From positions 287,001 through 351,000 of the forward strand of contig CAJNDS010002437.1 in the NCBI GenBank assembly GCA_905221605.1: a DNA stretch of 64,000 bases, written 5' to 3'. The notes under the pieces were generated by a model, which made no database searches, was not told the DNA's origin, and saw only the letters and a program-made list of their open reading frames with translations. The position numbers and the translations under genes were made by a program. Shown here in pieces: positions 33,230 through 43,689 of the stretch. How positions within the stretch are numbered: position 1 is the first letter of the stretch; every line of letters begins with the position of its first letter. This DNA comes from Symbiodinium natans (taxonomy: Eukaryota > Sar > Dinophyceae > Suessiales > Symbiodiniaceae).

Positions 33230-33559
33230 GTAGACCAAAGTAAGTGCTCTGGCTACTTGGGTATATAGGGACTATATAAGGTGTATATATATATATATAT
33301 GGTACCCCCCCCCCCCAGTTATCCACACCTTTTCTGCTTGTTTTGTGTTTTTCTTGTTCTGGCACTGCGTATTTCTTTTTTTCGTTCGTAATTTGTTTTC
33401 TTTGCCCCAGCGTGTTGATTATATTTTCCTTCTTCCTCTATTTATATCTGGTTGATTATCTGTATGTTTATACTACACCTCTAGAGACGTTTCTAGAGTG
33501 CATAGTGTACTTAAATTTCAAGGCCTCAATGGTCAAGCACGATGAGGGACAAGGAGTAT

Positions 33560-35150
33560 TGAAGTTCAATGCTCCGGATTGAACTTCAATACTCCGGGAT
33601 TCAAGATTCAAGATTCAAGGTTCCCGGGAAAAGTTTCCCCGGGATCTTGAATCCAGGGTCTCGAGTTTTGAAGTTCAATCCAAAGCCTTAGGGCTCCCCG
33701 GAGACTATCTCTAATACCCTGACGGGGTTAGCTCTATAGGGTTTAGCCCTATAGGGTCTAAGCTTTAAGCATTACCCGAAACCCTTGAGGGTCAGAACCC
33801 TAAAAACCCTTGAGGGCTCTAAAGATTAGAAGGCTGTAGCCCTAGAGGTGCTGAAACCATAGTTAGAGTATTTAAATGGGCCGGGCCGTTTCCCAAAATA
33901 AATATTTTGTTTCAAAATTTCAAGGATTTGAAGGAATGTACGGATTTTAAAAATTCAAAGGGCCGGGCATTTCCCAAAATAGTCGATTTTTTTCAAAATT
34001 TTACGGATTTTAAAGTATCTAAGTGGCCTTTTACATTCCTTAACATCCTTAAACAGTTGAAAGCCAGAGTATGTTAAGGAGTTTACAGGGTTTTCAAGAA
34101 TTGAAGGGTCTTTGTAAATTCTTTAAAATCTTTGAAGCTTTAACAGGGGAAACAGAACCATCAAATAGTACGTAAAGGTGAGTCGTACACAGGGTTATAA
34201 GGTTCTAATCCTAGCCGTAATGCCTCAACCTTAAACCATAACATGTGAACCCTATAGGCCTATAGGGTACATAGGGTTTAAACCCTATCGGGCTAACCCC
34301 GTGAGGGCTTTAGAGATGAACTTTTTGGGATTTAAAGGTTTACAAAACTAAGGTCTGGGCATGTATACCTTCAGAGCCTATAGGGCTACAACCTTTGAGG
34401 CTTTTAGAGCCCCATAGGCTTTCAGGGGTTCTGACCCAAAAGGGCTTGGGATTTAGATTCAAATGCCTAAGCCGTAAGCCCTTACGGTTTATCTCCATGG
34501 GCTTATAAACCTTTAAGACCCCTAAACTTTTGAACCCGATACATGGTGTGGGTACTTATTCTGCTTATTCTTTGCATTTCCACCAAGCCCTATAAACAGA
34601 GGCAAAACCATGTGGGATCTTAGGTTTAGGGAATTAAGCCTCAAGCCTGATAGGGTTTTTCAGGCTCTAATCCTATAGGCAGTGCCTAAACCTAAAGCCC
34701 TAAACTGTTGAACCCTATAGGCCTATAGGGTTTAAACCCTATCGGGCTAGCCCCGTGAGGGCTTTAGAGATACCTTGAAAAACCCTAAACCTTTAGACTT
34801 TATGGGATTTAAAGGTTTGAAAACCTAAGGTCTGGGCATGCATACCTTCAGCGCCTATGCGGTTAAAACTTTTCAGCCTTGTAGAGCCCTATAGGCTTTT
34901 AGGGTTCTGACCCTAAAGGGTGCAGGTTTAGATGCCTAAACCGTAAACCCTTGAGGTTTAAACTCTATGGGCTTAGGTTTAAATACCTAGATCTTAAAAT
35001 CTTCAAACCTATTAACCGTATAGGATTAAAGGTTAAGGGTTTAGGTGTAATTGCTTAACCTTGAAACCCTATGGATCTAAAGGTTCAGGTTCAGGTTTAA
35101 CCCTAAACCCTATCGGCTTGAAGCCTTAAACCCTATAGGGTTTCAGTGCC
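33560..35150. repeat. Degenerate CCTATAGGG-type repeat region with a diverged tandem duplication
   Basis: An AT-richer island dominated by variants of ccctatagggtttaaa, ctttagagat and gggatttaaaggttta. A block at about 34250-34445 recurs at about 34700-34915 with shared landmarks (gaaccctataggcctatag; ccgtgagggctttagagat; aaggtctgggcatg; ttctgaccc). No exon, no canonical TTTAGGG array. It looks like decayed repeats, possibly an old derivative of telomere-like sequence. Confidence 0.6.
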
Positions 35151-35473
35151 TCTCTTTTTATAAGACTTAAACCTGAACCGATAGGGGTTTAGAGATTTAG
35201 CCCTGAAAAAAAGCCTTTGCAAGAACCAGGGAGCGCAGCGGAGCGGAAGGGAGGGGAGGGGAGAAGGTCGCTGTGCCCAGTGTTTGGACAGATGGAGAGG
35301 ACTCGACATCTCAAGGATTGCATGCATTTACGTTATGTAGGGGATTGGGCTATTGGAGGAGGGGGGGAGTTCAGGGGTCACCGCGGCCCGTGAGCGATCT
35401 AATTGGCTCGCAACCACAAAAAGCGTGGAAAACCACAAAAAAGCGTGGATAACCCGGGGGGGGGGGGGGGGTA

Positions 35474-35506
<33 letters not shown>

Positions 35507-36082
35507 GTAGGGGTTGTATAGGGGAATAAGATAAAGGGTCCCTTCCAGGGGTCCCTCCTCATACCCCTTGAGAATGTAAATTGTAGTCAATAACTTCGCT
35601 ACGTAACACCGCTCTTCCCGAGGTGTCGAATGCACTGCGACAGCAGACTCCTCCAGCTCATCGGGACAGCAGACATTCAGCGACTTGATCAGCATGTACG
35701 TGCTTTCCATCTTGCACCGAAAGCCGTCTTGTGTGGTCATGTCCTGTTCGGGAAGGCCTCAGCCTTAGACTCCCAACACCGAGCTACGGATTGTCAGCGG
35801 ACTGGGCGTTGGCGCATGAGGCTTCTGCAGGAGGCGCTTAGGGTTTAGGGTTTAGGGTGATTCGGTTTAGGGTTTAGGGTTTAGGGTTTCGGGTTTAGGG
35901 TTTAGGGTTTAGGGTTTAGGAGGTTTGGTGGGAGCGCCACATGACATCAGTATGTATCGAGTTCCCAGGGCGCTGAGGGAGGTTGTGAGTGTGAGGATGT
36001 CTGAGGCCGTTTCATGGTCGTATCGGTCCGTTCCTACTAAACCTTGAACCTCTACTTGAAGGGTTTAGGGTTTGTTTTAGGG

Positions 36083-36200
36083 GGAGGTTCAATAACAACT
36101 GTACCTAGAACTCAATTCTAACCATATCAGGGCACTTAAGGGGCTCATAAGTGGGTTATAAGTACAGTCATAATTGGGTGTGTAAGTACCATGAACCTCC
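36083..36200. mobile_element. TIR-E element
   Basis: GGAGGTTCAATAACAACTGTAC ... TAAGTACCATGAACCTCC. A partial copy is at 2092-2145. Confidence 0.75.
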
Positions 36201-37117
36201 AAGTGATCCTGTAGCCCATGTCCTCACCACGCCAGAAACCTGGGGCATTGTTGAAAATCATGTTACATTTATGAGTACATAAACCCAGTAAGGAACAAAA
36301 ATGATCATGCCCTAACCCCTAAACCCTAAACCCTAAACCGTGCCCCAACAATGCTGCCAGGAACCCTCCTTGTGGCCTCGGACGTTCTGGCCGTGAAACC
36401 GATGGCGAGCCTCAGGCAGCTCCGCGCCACGGTGCAGGCTCTCGAAATTTCGCGTTTAGGGTTTAGGGTTTAGGGTTTAGCGTTTAGGGCTTAGGATTTC
36501 GAAAGGATCATCATTGAATCATAGTTGTTGCTCTGGATATTGCTCTTGTTCTCATGACTATGCCTCTTGCTCTTATGGTTCTTGCTGTTTTCGCTGCTGC
36601 AGAAGTAGCAGACAAGGCGTAGCGGACAGAGCCCTGAAGACTCGGGACAAGATGACAGGCAGCCAGCACGCAGACAACCCTGGAGTCGAGCGCCAAGCAG
36701 GAGGGTTTAGGGTTTAGGGTTTAGGGGGACTTCAAAGAACAATAGCCAGAATAACAGCAAGACTCATAAAAGTGCTAAAAGTGCAACTATCATGAGAATA
36801 CCAAGTAACAACAACAAGACTAGCAGTAATCGTAGCAATCGTATCAAGCTTGCCAACCATGCTGGCAAAATGGAAGCCTGGAATCCTGGGAGTGTCATGC
36901 ATGTCTAAACCCCTGCTGAGCCCCGAACGAAGAGAGCCGCACCCTGAATACTTTATGGGGCATGGACCTGGATTTGCACACCATATTTTTTGTAATTGTT
37001 GGGACTCCTCTTGGGCTGCTTTCAACACTCCGATGTACAAGAATAAACCCAGGTCATACCGAAGAATGTTAAGAATGCAAACATCAAGAGTGCTGATCTT
37101 CAGAGCAGTAGCAATCC

Positions 37118-37232
37118 TAAGGGTCCATGTACCCATACAGTATACATTTGGGCCCTAAAGCTACTATGCTACTATATGGGAACCTCTTGAAGGCCCAAGT
37201 ATATACTATATAGGTACATGGACCCTTCGGGC
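37118..37232. mobile_element. TIR-C element
   Basis: AAGGGTCCATGTACCCAT ... TAGGTACATGGACCCTT, with central ctactatgctactat duplication. Confidence 0.8.
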
Positions 37233-37279
37233 TTAGGGTTTAGGGTTTAGAGTTTAGGGTTTAGGGTTTAGGGTTTAGG

Positions 37280-37845
37280 GCAAGACTAAGAATGGTCTCC
37301 GACCTGAGGTTGGCCATTCAGTTGGGCCTGTGGGCTGGACAGGTCGGCAGTTGTTGCAAATACTCCGGCGTTTTTCAGCGCACGCCATGTAGGGTTTCGG
37401 GTTTAGGTTTTTGGGTTTAGCGGTTTAGGGAAAGCGTCTCAATCGCAAGGTGGACGTGTTCATCACAGCTCCATCTCTGGCGCTTCGCGACGTGTCCAGC
37501 TGCACAGCGGCACCTGGCAGTCCCTTGCTGGCAGTGGAGGCACGGTCTCGCGACGCTGTGGATCTGTGGATTCTGCATCCTACCCCTAAGGGTCCATGTG
37601 CCTATATGGCATATACTTGGGGTTCCCATATAGTAGCTTTAGGGCCCAAATATATAATATATATATATACATATATACTATATATATATACTATATACTA
37701 TATATATATATATATATATATTCTAATCATGCTATATGGGTACATGGACCCTTAGGGTGCCTGGGCTGAGAGCAGGTTGCTGTTTGGGAGGGCAAAGGCT
37801 GCCGCCTTAGCCAGGCCCTGTCTCTGCACTCGCGGGACGTGTTCG
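37280..37845 (+). CDS. Putative exons of an unknown gene
   Basis: 37283-37377 reads KTKNGLRPEVGHSVGPVGWT then RQLLQILRRFS and may join through a short GC-AG intron whose end is TTTAG of a degenerate telomeric array to exon 37429 onward, GKRLNRKVDVFITAPSLALR, then SPLLAVEARSRDAVDLWILH. A TIR-C element (37590-37757) interrupts; after it VAVWEGKGCRLSQALSLHSR follows the AG at 37774-37775. The last segment is vaguely WD40-like. Donor before the element not resolved. Confidence 0.35.
37590..37757. mobile_element. TIR-C element expanded by a TA microsatellite
   Basis: AAGGGTCCATGTGCC ... GGGTACATGGACCCTT; 37650-37725 is an (AT)n expansion in its centre. An isolated TIR-C end lies at 5625-5662. Confidence 0.75.
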
Positions 37846-37981
37846 GGTTTAGGGTTTAAGGTTTCGGGTTCAGGGTTAAGGGTTTAGGGTTTCGGGTTTT
37901 GGGTTGGGGTTTCGGGTTTGGGGGTTGGGGTTTGGGGTTTGGGGTTTAGGGTGTTAGATGATCTGTGACAATTGTAGAAGT

Positions 37982-38090
37982 GGGGGGTTTCCGAAATTCG
38001 GGGGTACCTTATTGGGGTCCTTCGTAGAAGAGGATCCCACTGTTTGGGGGGCCTATAAATTTGAGGTGCCCCTATCTTCGTACTTCCCCC
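37982..38090. mobile_element. TIR-A element
   Basis: GGGGGGTTTCCGAAATTCGGGGTACC ... CTTCGTACTTCCCCC. Confidence 0.75.
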
Positions 38091-38265
38091 AAGTGACAGG
38101 TCAGCAATCCGGATCCTCTGGCGGTATTGCGCCTGAGACTGGATGCCGAAAATCGTGGCGCGGTGCCAGGCCAGTTGCTCTGGCCTTGGGGCGGCCTTGA
38201 GCAGCGCATCTGAAGGGGAAATCCGAAATCCTCTGGGTAGTCCTGTTGATTGACCCTTCTGTTTG

Positions 38266-38364
38266 GGATGCTCCCCTTTCAGACTAACAGTCTCTGTAGG
38301 GATTATTCCACCCCCTATCATGATCCCTGTTAAGGACTGCTAGTATAGGGGGGGGCATCCCAAC
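38266..38364. mobile_element. TIR-D element
   Basis: TGGGATGCTCCCC ... GGGGGGCATCCCA with compensating arm changes. Confidence 0.75.
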
Positions 38365-38365
38365 C

Positions 38366-38806
38366 TCATGTCATGGACAGACACAAGAGACGTGGTGACC
38401 ATGATGATGAACTGGGCTTCACGGACCGACTTCGTGGCAGCCGCAGAAGCGCACCCTGCTCACCAGATCAGTACTTCGATTCTTTTCTGCTAGCCGTCAG
38501 ACGTAGAAAATTCCATGGAATGGCGCGAGGTACTCCATCGTTCCCGAGTTTGGCGGAGAGCTTGCAAGCCCTGCTGCCGGTGCTGTGCTGGCCTTTTCAG
38601 TCCGTGGTTCGGTGCCTTCCCAAGATGCTGATTGGGGTTCCAGGATTCCATGCCTGTTGCACCGATTTGGTTGGAAGGTCGGTCCGTTGACCATCCATTT
38701 TCCCACGGCCGTGGATTCTGGGTACCATGAATGCGCTGCGCTGAGTTTCTTTCAGTCTGCTGCCTCAAGCCCGCTGCCAAGGTGTCTCACTTTTCCTCAC
38801 ACATGA
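38366..38806 (+). other. Coding-like stretch, frame uncertain
   Basis: A 105-codon + frame (38373-38690) is open, but another + frame (TMMMNWASRTDFVAAAEAHP near 38400) and a minus frame are comparably protein-like. No domain recognised. Confidence 0.2.
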
Positions 38807-39383
38807 AATAGCACATGCATATTCATAGACATATAGTTATGCTTATCAATGAACGTATGTCTGTGTATATGTATGTGTATATATTTACATATAGTTTTGC
38901 TTATTAATTTCTAGATGTATTCTGTATGGATTTGACAATACATACACTCATACGGGTTTAGATCATACCGTTTGAGCGATTATCATATGCTGTTTAGATT
39001 ACATCTGCTTTGCTGGCTTTTCTTATACCATACCTGCAGCATATATATATATATATATATATTCAACCCTAAACCTAAACCCTAAACCCTAAACCCTAAA
39101 CCCTAAACCGGATGTTTTTAGAAAGCTGATGTCTCCTCTGAGGTGCTTCCGACATGCACCTGCAGCTCTCTCTTGTCAGGTGCGCGCCCTCTGTGATGTT
39201 TCAGGGTTTAGGGTTTAGGGTTTAGGGTTTAGGGTTTAGGGGTTAGGGGTTAGGGGTTAGGGGTTAGGGGTTAGGGACGGGTTCTTCTTTGCTCTGAGAG
39301 CACGAGCGCGCCGGCCTGTGGCTCCTCATGTACAGCTGCAGCCAGCAGAAGACGACAATAATCAAGTCGGTCTGGTGTTACAT

Positions 39384-39485
39384 GGGGGTTTTCCGAGAAA
39401 AGGGGTTTCCTTTTTGGCGGTCCTTATTGTAAGGGGTTCCTACCATTTGGGGCTACATGACGGGTCCCTTATTTCGAAAACCCCC
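39384..39485. mobile_element. TIR-A element
   Basis: GGGGGTTTTCCG ... TTTCGAAAACCCCC, flanked by ACAT/ACAA. Confidence 0.7.
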
Positions 39486-40052
39486 ACAAAAGTGTTGGCG
39501 CACATCTCGGGGTACCTGATCTAGGCGACAGCTTTTGATGCTGACGCTCAGAGAGCGAGAGGTGACATCCTGACTAGCTGTGACTAGCTTGCCAGCCTTA
39601 GAGCTGAGAGAACTCGAAGCCATGGACCTGTCGGGTGCGGCATCATCTCTGTCGGGTGCGGCATCATCTTGCAAGCAGTTTGGACTTCTGGGAGCTTTGG
39701 CATCTGGGATGCATTAGGGTTTAGGGTTTAGGGTTTGCATTCATCTTGGACCCAAGTCTCGACATGTTTGCAGTGTTTGCACGTGAAGCAGCCATGAGCA
39801 GGAAGAGGACGACTTTGCAGTGTTGCCAGAAGGATTCCTCGGGGTTTGTGGAGGAGGAGAACTTAGGGTTTAGGGTTTAGGGTTTAGGGTGAGGTACCCC
39901 TTTAAGAGGATCTTTAGGCATCGGCTAGACTCTGCACTGCCACCTCCTGGCAGATCTCAGGGTGCCTTCCTCATGGTCAACGTGGCAACGATGGGAATGT
40001 TCTGGTACGACAAGCATCAAGCTTCTTCTTCGAGAGCAGCCAGAAATTTTCC

Positions 40053-40346
40053 CCTAAACACTAAACCCTAAACCCCAAACCCTAAACCCTAAACCCTAAA
40101 CCCTAAACCCTAAACCCTAAACCCTAAACCCTAAACCCGAGCATCTTTTGCTTTCCCATGTGGAACGCAGCCTCAGGCTAAGACTGGTGGCTGGAGAGTG
40201 CCAGAAAAGACCTTGCAGGGCACCGCAGCCTTGGGTGGTTGGCCAGCTGGGTGTGGCTCTGAGTGCGGTTTAGGGTTTAGGGTTTAGGGTTTAGGGTTTA
40301 GGGTTTAGGGTTTAGGGTTTAGGGTTTAGGGTTTAGGGTTTAGGGC
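40053..40346. repeat. Telomeric arrays at 40053-40138 (CCCTAAA) and 40267-40346 (TTTAGGG)
   Basis: Opposite orientations around an open + island (FAFPCGTQPQAKTGGWRVPE). The second begins GTTTAG after an exon-like end and ends TTTAG before the next open frame, with agreeing phase. Confidence 0.9.
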
Positions 40347-40431
40347 TCAGAACTGTTGAGTTGGCGCTCTTGGTTGTGCACTTAGCGGTCATCCAAGTTT
40401 CAGTGAAGTATACTTTCTCATTACACGGCAG

Positions 40432-40692
40432 CATCCAGTCGTCATCGACTACCTGCACAAGATCAAAGACAGACATTGCTTTGTGTTGCCGAGTTACGTG
40501 GCGATGCAGATGTTCCACCACAAAACCAAGCACTTTGGCTGGACATGGCTTGTTGGGCTTCGGTCATTCCTCCCCCAAGTGGCTACTCCCCACCTGAACA
40601 GTCGTGGTGCCTGTGATGAAGATCTGGCTTTCCCAAGCAATTGCCCACGAAATCGCCGAAGCTCCTGCCCGAAAGTCACAAAGCCCCCTTGA
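40432..40692 (+). CDS. Putative exon of 86 codons, unknown
   Basis: After the AG in ttacacggcag the frame reads HPVVIDYLHKIKDRHCFVLP then SYVAMQMFHHKTKHFGWTWL and stays open to a TGA at 40692; a GTGGCT donor at 40578 may end it. It follows a TTTAGGG array (40267-40345). Domain not recognised. Confidence 0.4.
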   Translation, partial: HPVVIDYLHKIKDRHCFVLPSYVAMQMFHHKTKHFGWTWLVGLRSFLPQVATPHLNSRGACDEDLAFPSNCPRNRRSSCPKVTKPP

Positions 40693-40803
40693 CAGCAGCA
40701 GGGGTTGGGATGTTTCGGGTGCGCCTGCACTCCCCAAGGAGGTTTAAGGCACTAAATAAAAGGTCGTAGCACCCGCACTCCGCCCAACGTTCACCAAATT
40801 GGA

Positions 40804-41450
40804 ATGGAAAGCGAAGCTCAACACATCGACAAGCACAAGTGGCCTGCATGGGCTAGTGTCCTGCCACAACCGAGGAAGCAGAGCTTTCGTGCCGGCCTTG
40901 GCGTCATTGTGAGCACAGTTGGGCACGAATTAGTGGCAGCATATAGAAATCCTCCTCAGGTGTTGGCTACCACGCAGCCACGGCCTGCAATGTGGCTTAG
41001 TTGGAGAATAGGTAACCTTTGACCCTTTTGGGAAGAGTATATTCCCCTCATGATTACTTATCATCCCAAAGGTTGACCTTTACTTACCCAGGATACTGGA
41101 CAACTCAGGTGGGCCTATGCTCTGCCGGCCTTGCAAACTGTGTCGGGGCAGCTGGCCGCAGCATTGGCAAGCACCATAGCCCGGCGCGGCAACAGCGGGG
41201 CCGCGGCCGCGGCCGCGCTCGCCACTGAAGGCGCTGGGCTGAGTGCTGTCGCAACGCAGGTGGGTTTAGGGTTTAGGGCTTAGGGTTTAGGGTGGACCCC
41301 AGGGCACTGGCATTGCAATTCCAAGCCTGGTCAGCCTGTGTCAACTGTGAACCCTTGGACCCTCAGCCCTCAGCTCTCTGATCGACTTGATAGGGGCAAC
41401 GCTGGGAATGGCCTCGCAGCATCTTGGAGCTGTCGGCAGGCCAGCTTCGT
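40804..41450 (+). CDS. Putative exons with an Ala-rich segment, around a TIR-G element and a telomeric intron
   Basis: An ATG frame at 40804 (MESEAQHIDKHKWPAWASVL) runs to AMWLSWRI and then into GTAACC, the terminus of a TIR-G element whose other end reads ttacccag (intron about 41011-41091). After it an Ala-rich frame (LPALQTVSGQLAAALAST then ARRGNSGAAAAAALATEGAG) ends CAG|GTGGGTTTAGGG at 41261; a short telomeric intron ends ccccag near 41304 and GTGIAIPSLVSL follows in phase. Whether these form one gene is uncertain. Confidence 0.35.
41008..41092. mobile_element. TIR-G MITE-like element, GT...AG termini
   Basis: TAGGTAACCTTTGACCC ... GGTTGACCTTTACTTACCCAG with inner inverted TTTTGGGA/TCCCAAAG. 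Sister copy at 30766-30834 (GGTAACCTTTTAACC ... GGTTAACCTTTAAAACC). Confidence 0.7.
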
Positions 41451-41579
41451 GTTCAAGAGAGCTCCTATAGAGCACGAGGGGGGGGGGAGGGCGCCAGGTG
41501 GCATTCTCAGGTGTCTAGACACATCAGAAACAACAGCTTCTGGCTCAAGCTGATTGATAGGCTGCTGGTGTGGGACAGT

Positions 41580-43316
41580 ATGGGAACTGCACAAAGTGCA
41601 CAGACCTGCTGTAGGAGCAGCATCAGCGATGAGAAGCCCGAAGTGGCAGTTGCAGGCGAGTTGCCCTGCCACCCGCCAGAGTCGCCCGAGCACCCAGAGG
41701 ATGCCAGTGAACAAAAGATCGCTATCAACATGCCACCGGCTGAGAATCTCGAGATGACAGCGCCTGCAGAAGCGGAAGGTATCCTTGAAGCTGTGGTGGT
41801 CGACGAGGCAGCTGCAAAGGACGCCTCCACATACTACCCAGCTGAATTGACCTTCAGCCCTTCTAGCATTCTCTGTGGACGTCTTGCACCGAAATTCTGG
41901 GGGAACGTGATTACCATCATTCTTCTTGGTGGCTCCTACCGGGCTGCCCTCTGGAGTGGCTTCCGCATCACGGCAGCTGTGGCGATCGCAAGCACCCTTA
42001 CCCTGGGAACCTGGCAAGTTGCATCTGGGTCGCTGCTGAGAACCATTTTACATGTTTATGAGTACTTAAACACGACAAGGAGCGAAACTGATCATTTTTT
42101 ACAGTACCGCAACAATGGTGCAGGCATGGCAGCTGTCCAAGTTGGGTATGGGCAAAGTCCCTACCTGGGCTGTGCTGGCTGAACTGTCTCTGCACTGGCT
42201 GCTGTTTGCAGGAGAGAGGAGTACTTCTTCGGACCATTCCAGTCCCGGTCGAACATCATTGCTTCTTTCTGCACGCCCTTGATCTATCTTCCTTTCGGAG
42301 ACAGGAAGCTCTTTGGAATAGGCGCCGGCATGGTGGTACGTGTGATGGGCGCTTTGAGCCTCTTTCTGGGCAGCTACCTCGTGTCTCTGCGAGGCAACAT
42401 CCAAAATCAGGACCTGCAGGACATGTTCTACCCAACTGTCGCAATCCTATACAAGACTCTCTTCAGCCAGTTCGTAAATCTCACTTGGACATACTTCCCC
42501 GGTCGACGCGACTGCACGGCTCTATGGCTGACGTCTGCCACGACCACCGTTGCAGTTTCCTCAGAAGGCTTCTACTATGCTGGACTGGTGTTGATGCTGG
42601 CCTTTGGTCAGGGCACGAACTACCAAGTAGTACGGCGTGGTGCAGTGTCTGTTGCGACGCATGCTGGATTCGCCATCCTTGGTCGTTTCAATGTGATTGG
42701 CACTCTGATTCTTCTTGTGAGGCGAAATGTGGCGCGTCAATTTGGCTGGCAGCCTCCCGAGATTCGCGAAGTTGAGAGTCTCAGGGACTTGGTCCTCCGC
42801 ACTTCCTCCGTGTCAGCAATTTTGTCTTGGGCGATCATGTTTTTTGCATGTCTCCTCTACATGCTCGCAAACTTAGCCGCTCACTCCGTGTATGGCTGCG
42901 AGCGGGCTTCACCGACGTGTCGGTATCTTTACCGGCCGGCCACCTACGTTGTGTGTAGTGTGGCAGGGTTCGGTATGATCTTGACGGAGTTCATCGTGGC
43001 ATGGGGCATGCGCTGGATGCGTCAGCAGAGGGGGAGCATGGAAGGGGGCTGCACCCTTGCAGCAGTGTGGAAGGCCTTGAACCAGTTGTCACTGCCCGGC
43101 ATGCACTGCCAGCCTTACGCCACTGCAAAGGCCAGGGCACAGATCCCTGAGACGGTCAACACAGGGCTGTCTGGTGTAGAGGGTTTCCTCTGCCTGACAC
43201 CCCGTGAATGTGCAGCACTCCTCGCGACGAACTTTGCCCTCGCGCTGATTATGGCGACCGTAGGGTCCTTCCTCATTCTCGGAATGAAAGAGGAGCTGGA
43301 GGGTTTGCTGGTGTAG
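41580..43316 (+). CDS. Multi-pass membrane protein, 542 residues, two exons, unknown function
   Basis: ATG at 41580 gives MGTAQSAQTC (Gly2, possible N-myristoylation), an acidic soluble region to about residue 90, then hydrophobic segments near residues 108-124, 132-146, 212-232, 280-306, 326-344, 372-397, 417-440 and 508-532. Exon 1 (41580-42103) joins exon 2 (42212-43316) in phase through a 108-nt GT-AG intron, giving TDHFLQ|REEYFFGPFQ; alternative in-phase donors exist at 42062 and about 42032. The stop is TAG at 43314-43316. No transporter signature was recognised. This is the largest intact + strand gene in the window and contains no telomeric array. Confidence 0.65.
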
Positions 43317-43689
43317 CCAAGCAGACACCCCGGTTTTTGCACCAGTTCACCAAAGTGCGCAGTGTTCCTGCCCTGCTTCCGAGCAGGGTTTTAAGTTCGG
43401 ATCCAGGCGGAATCGTGAAAAGTGCCGATGGCTTGACTTGTGTGTGTGGGGCTGCTCGGTGACGACCCACCCCCTCGCACTGCACACTGTCTAGAATTCG
43501 AAAGTGGTTGAGACCAAGTCCATTCTAAAGCATACCGAACCGAACGCGAGTGTGGACTCCAGCAATTGAGAACGCCTAGTCGAGACCTTTGAGCCATAGC
43601 CTCCGACCTGCAAGACCTTACCCTAAACCCTAGCCCCAAACCCTGAACCCCAAACCCAAAACCCTTACTACATATCAAACCGGCATCAG

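Noticed and set aside
39453-39674. Minus-strand frame ending in a GTACCC donor
   Set aside because: A + frame (LRELEAMDLSGAASSLSGAA) reads through the same tandem repeat and fits the regional polarity; undecided, so not called.
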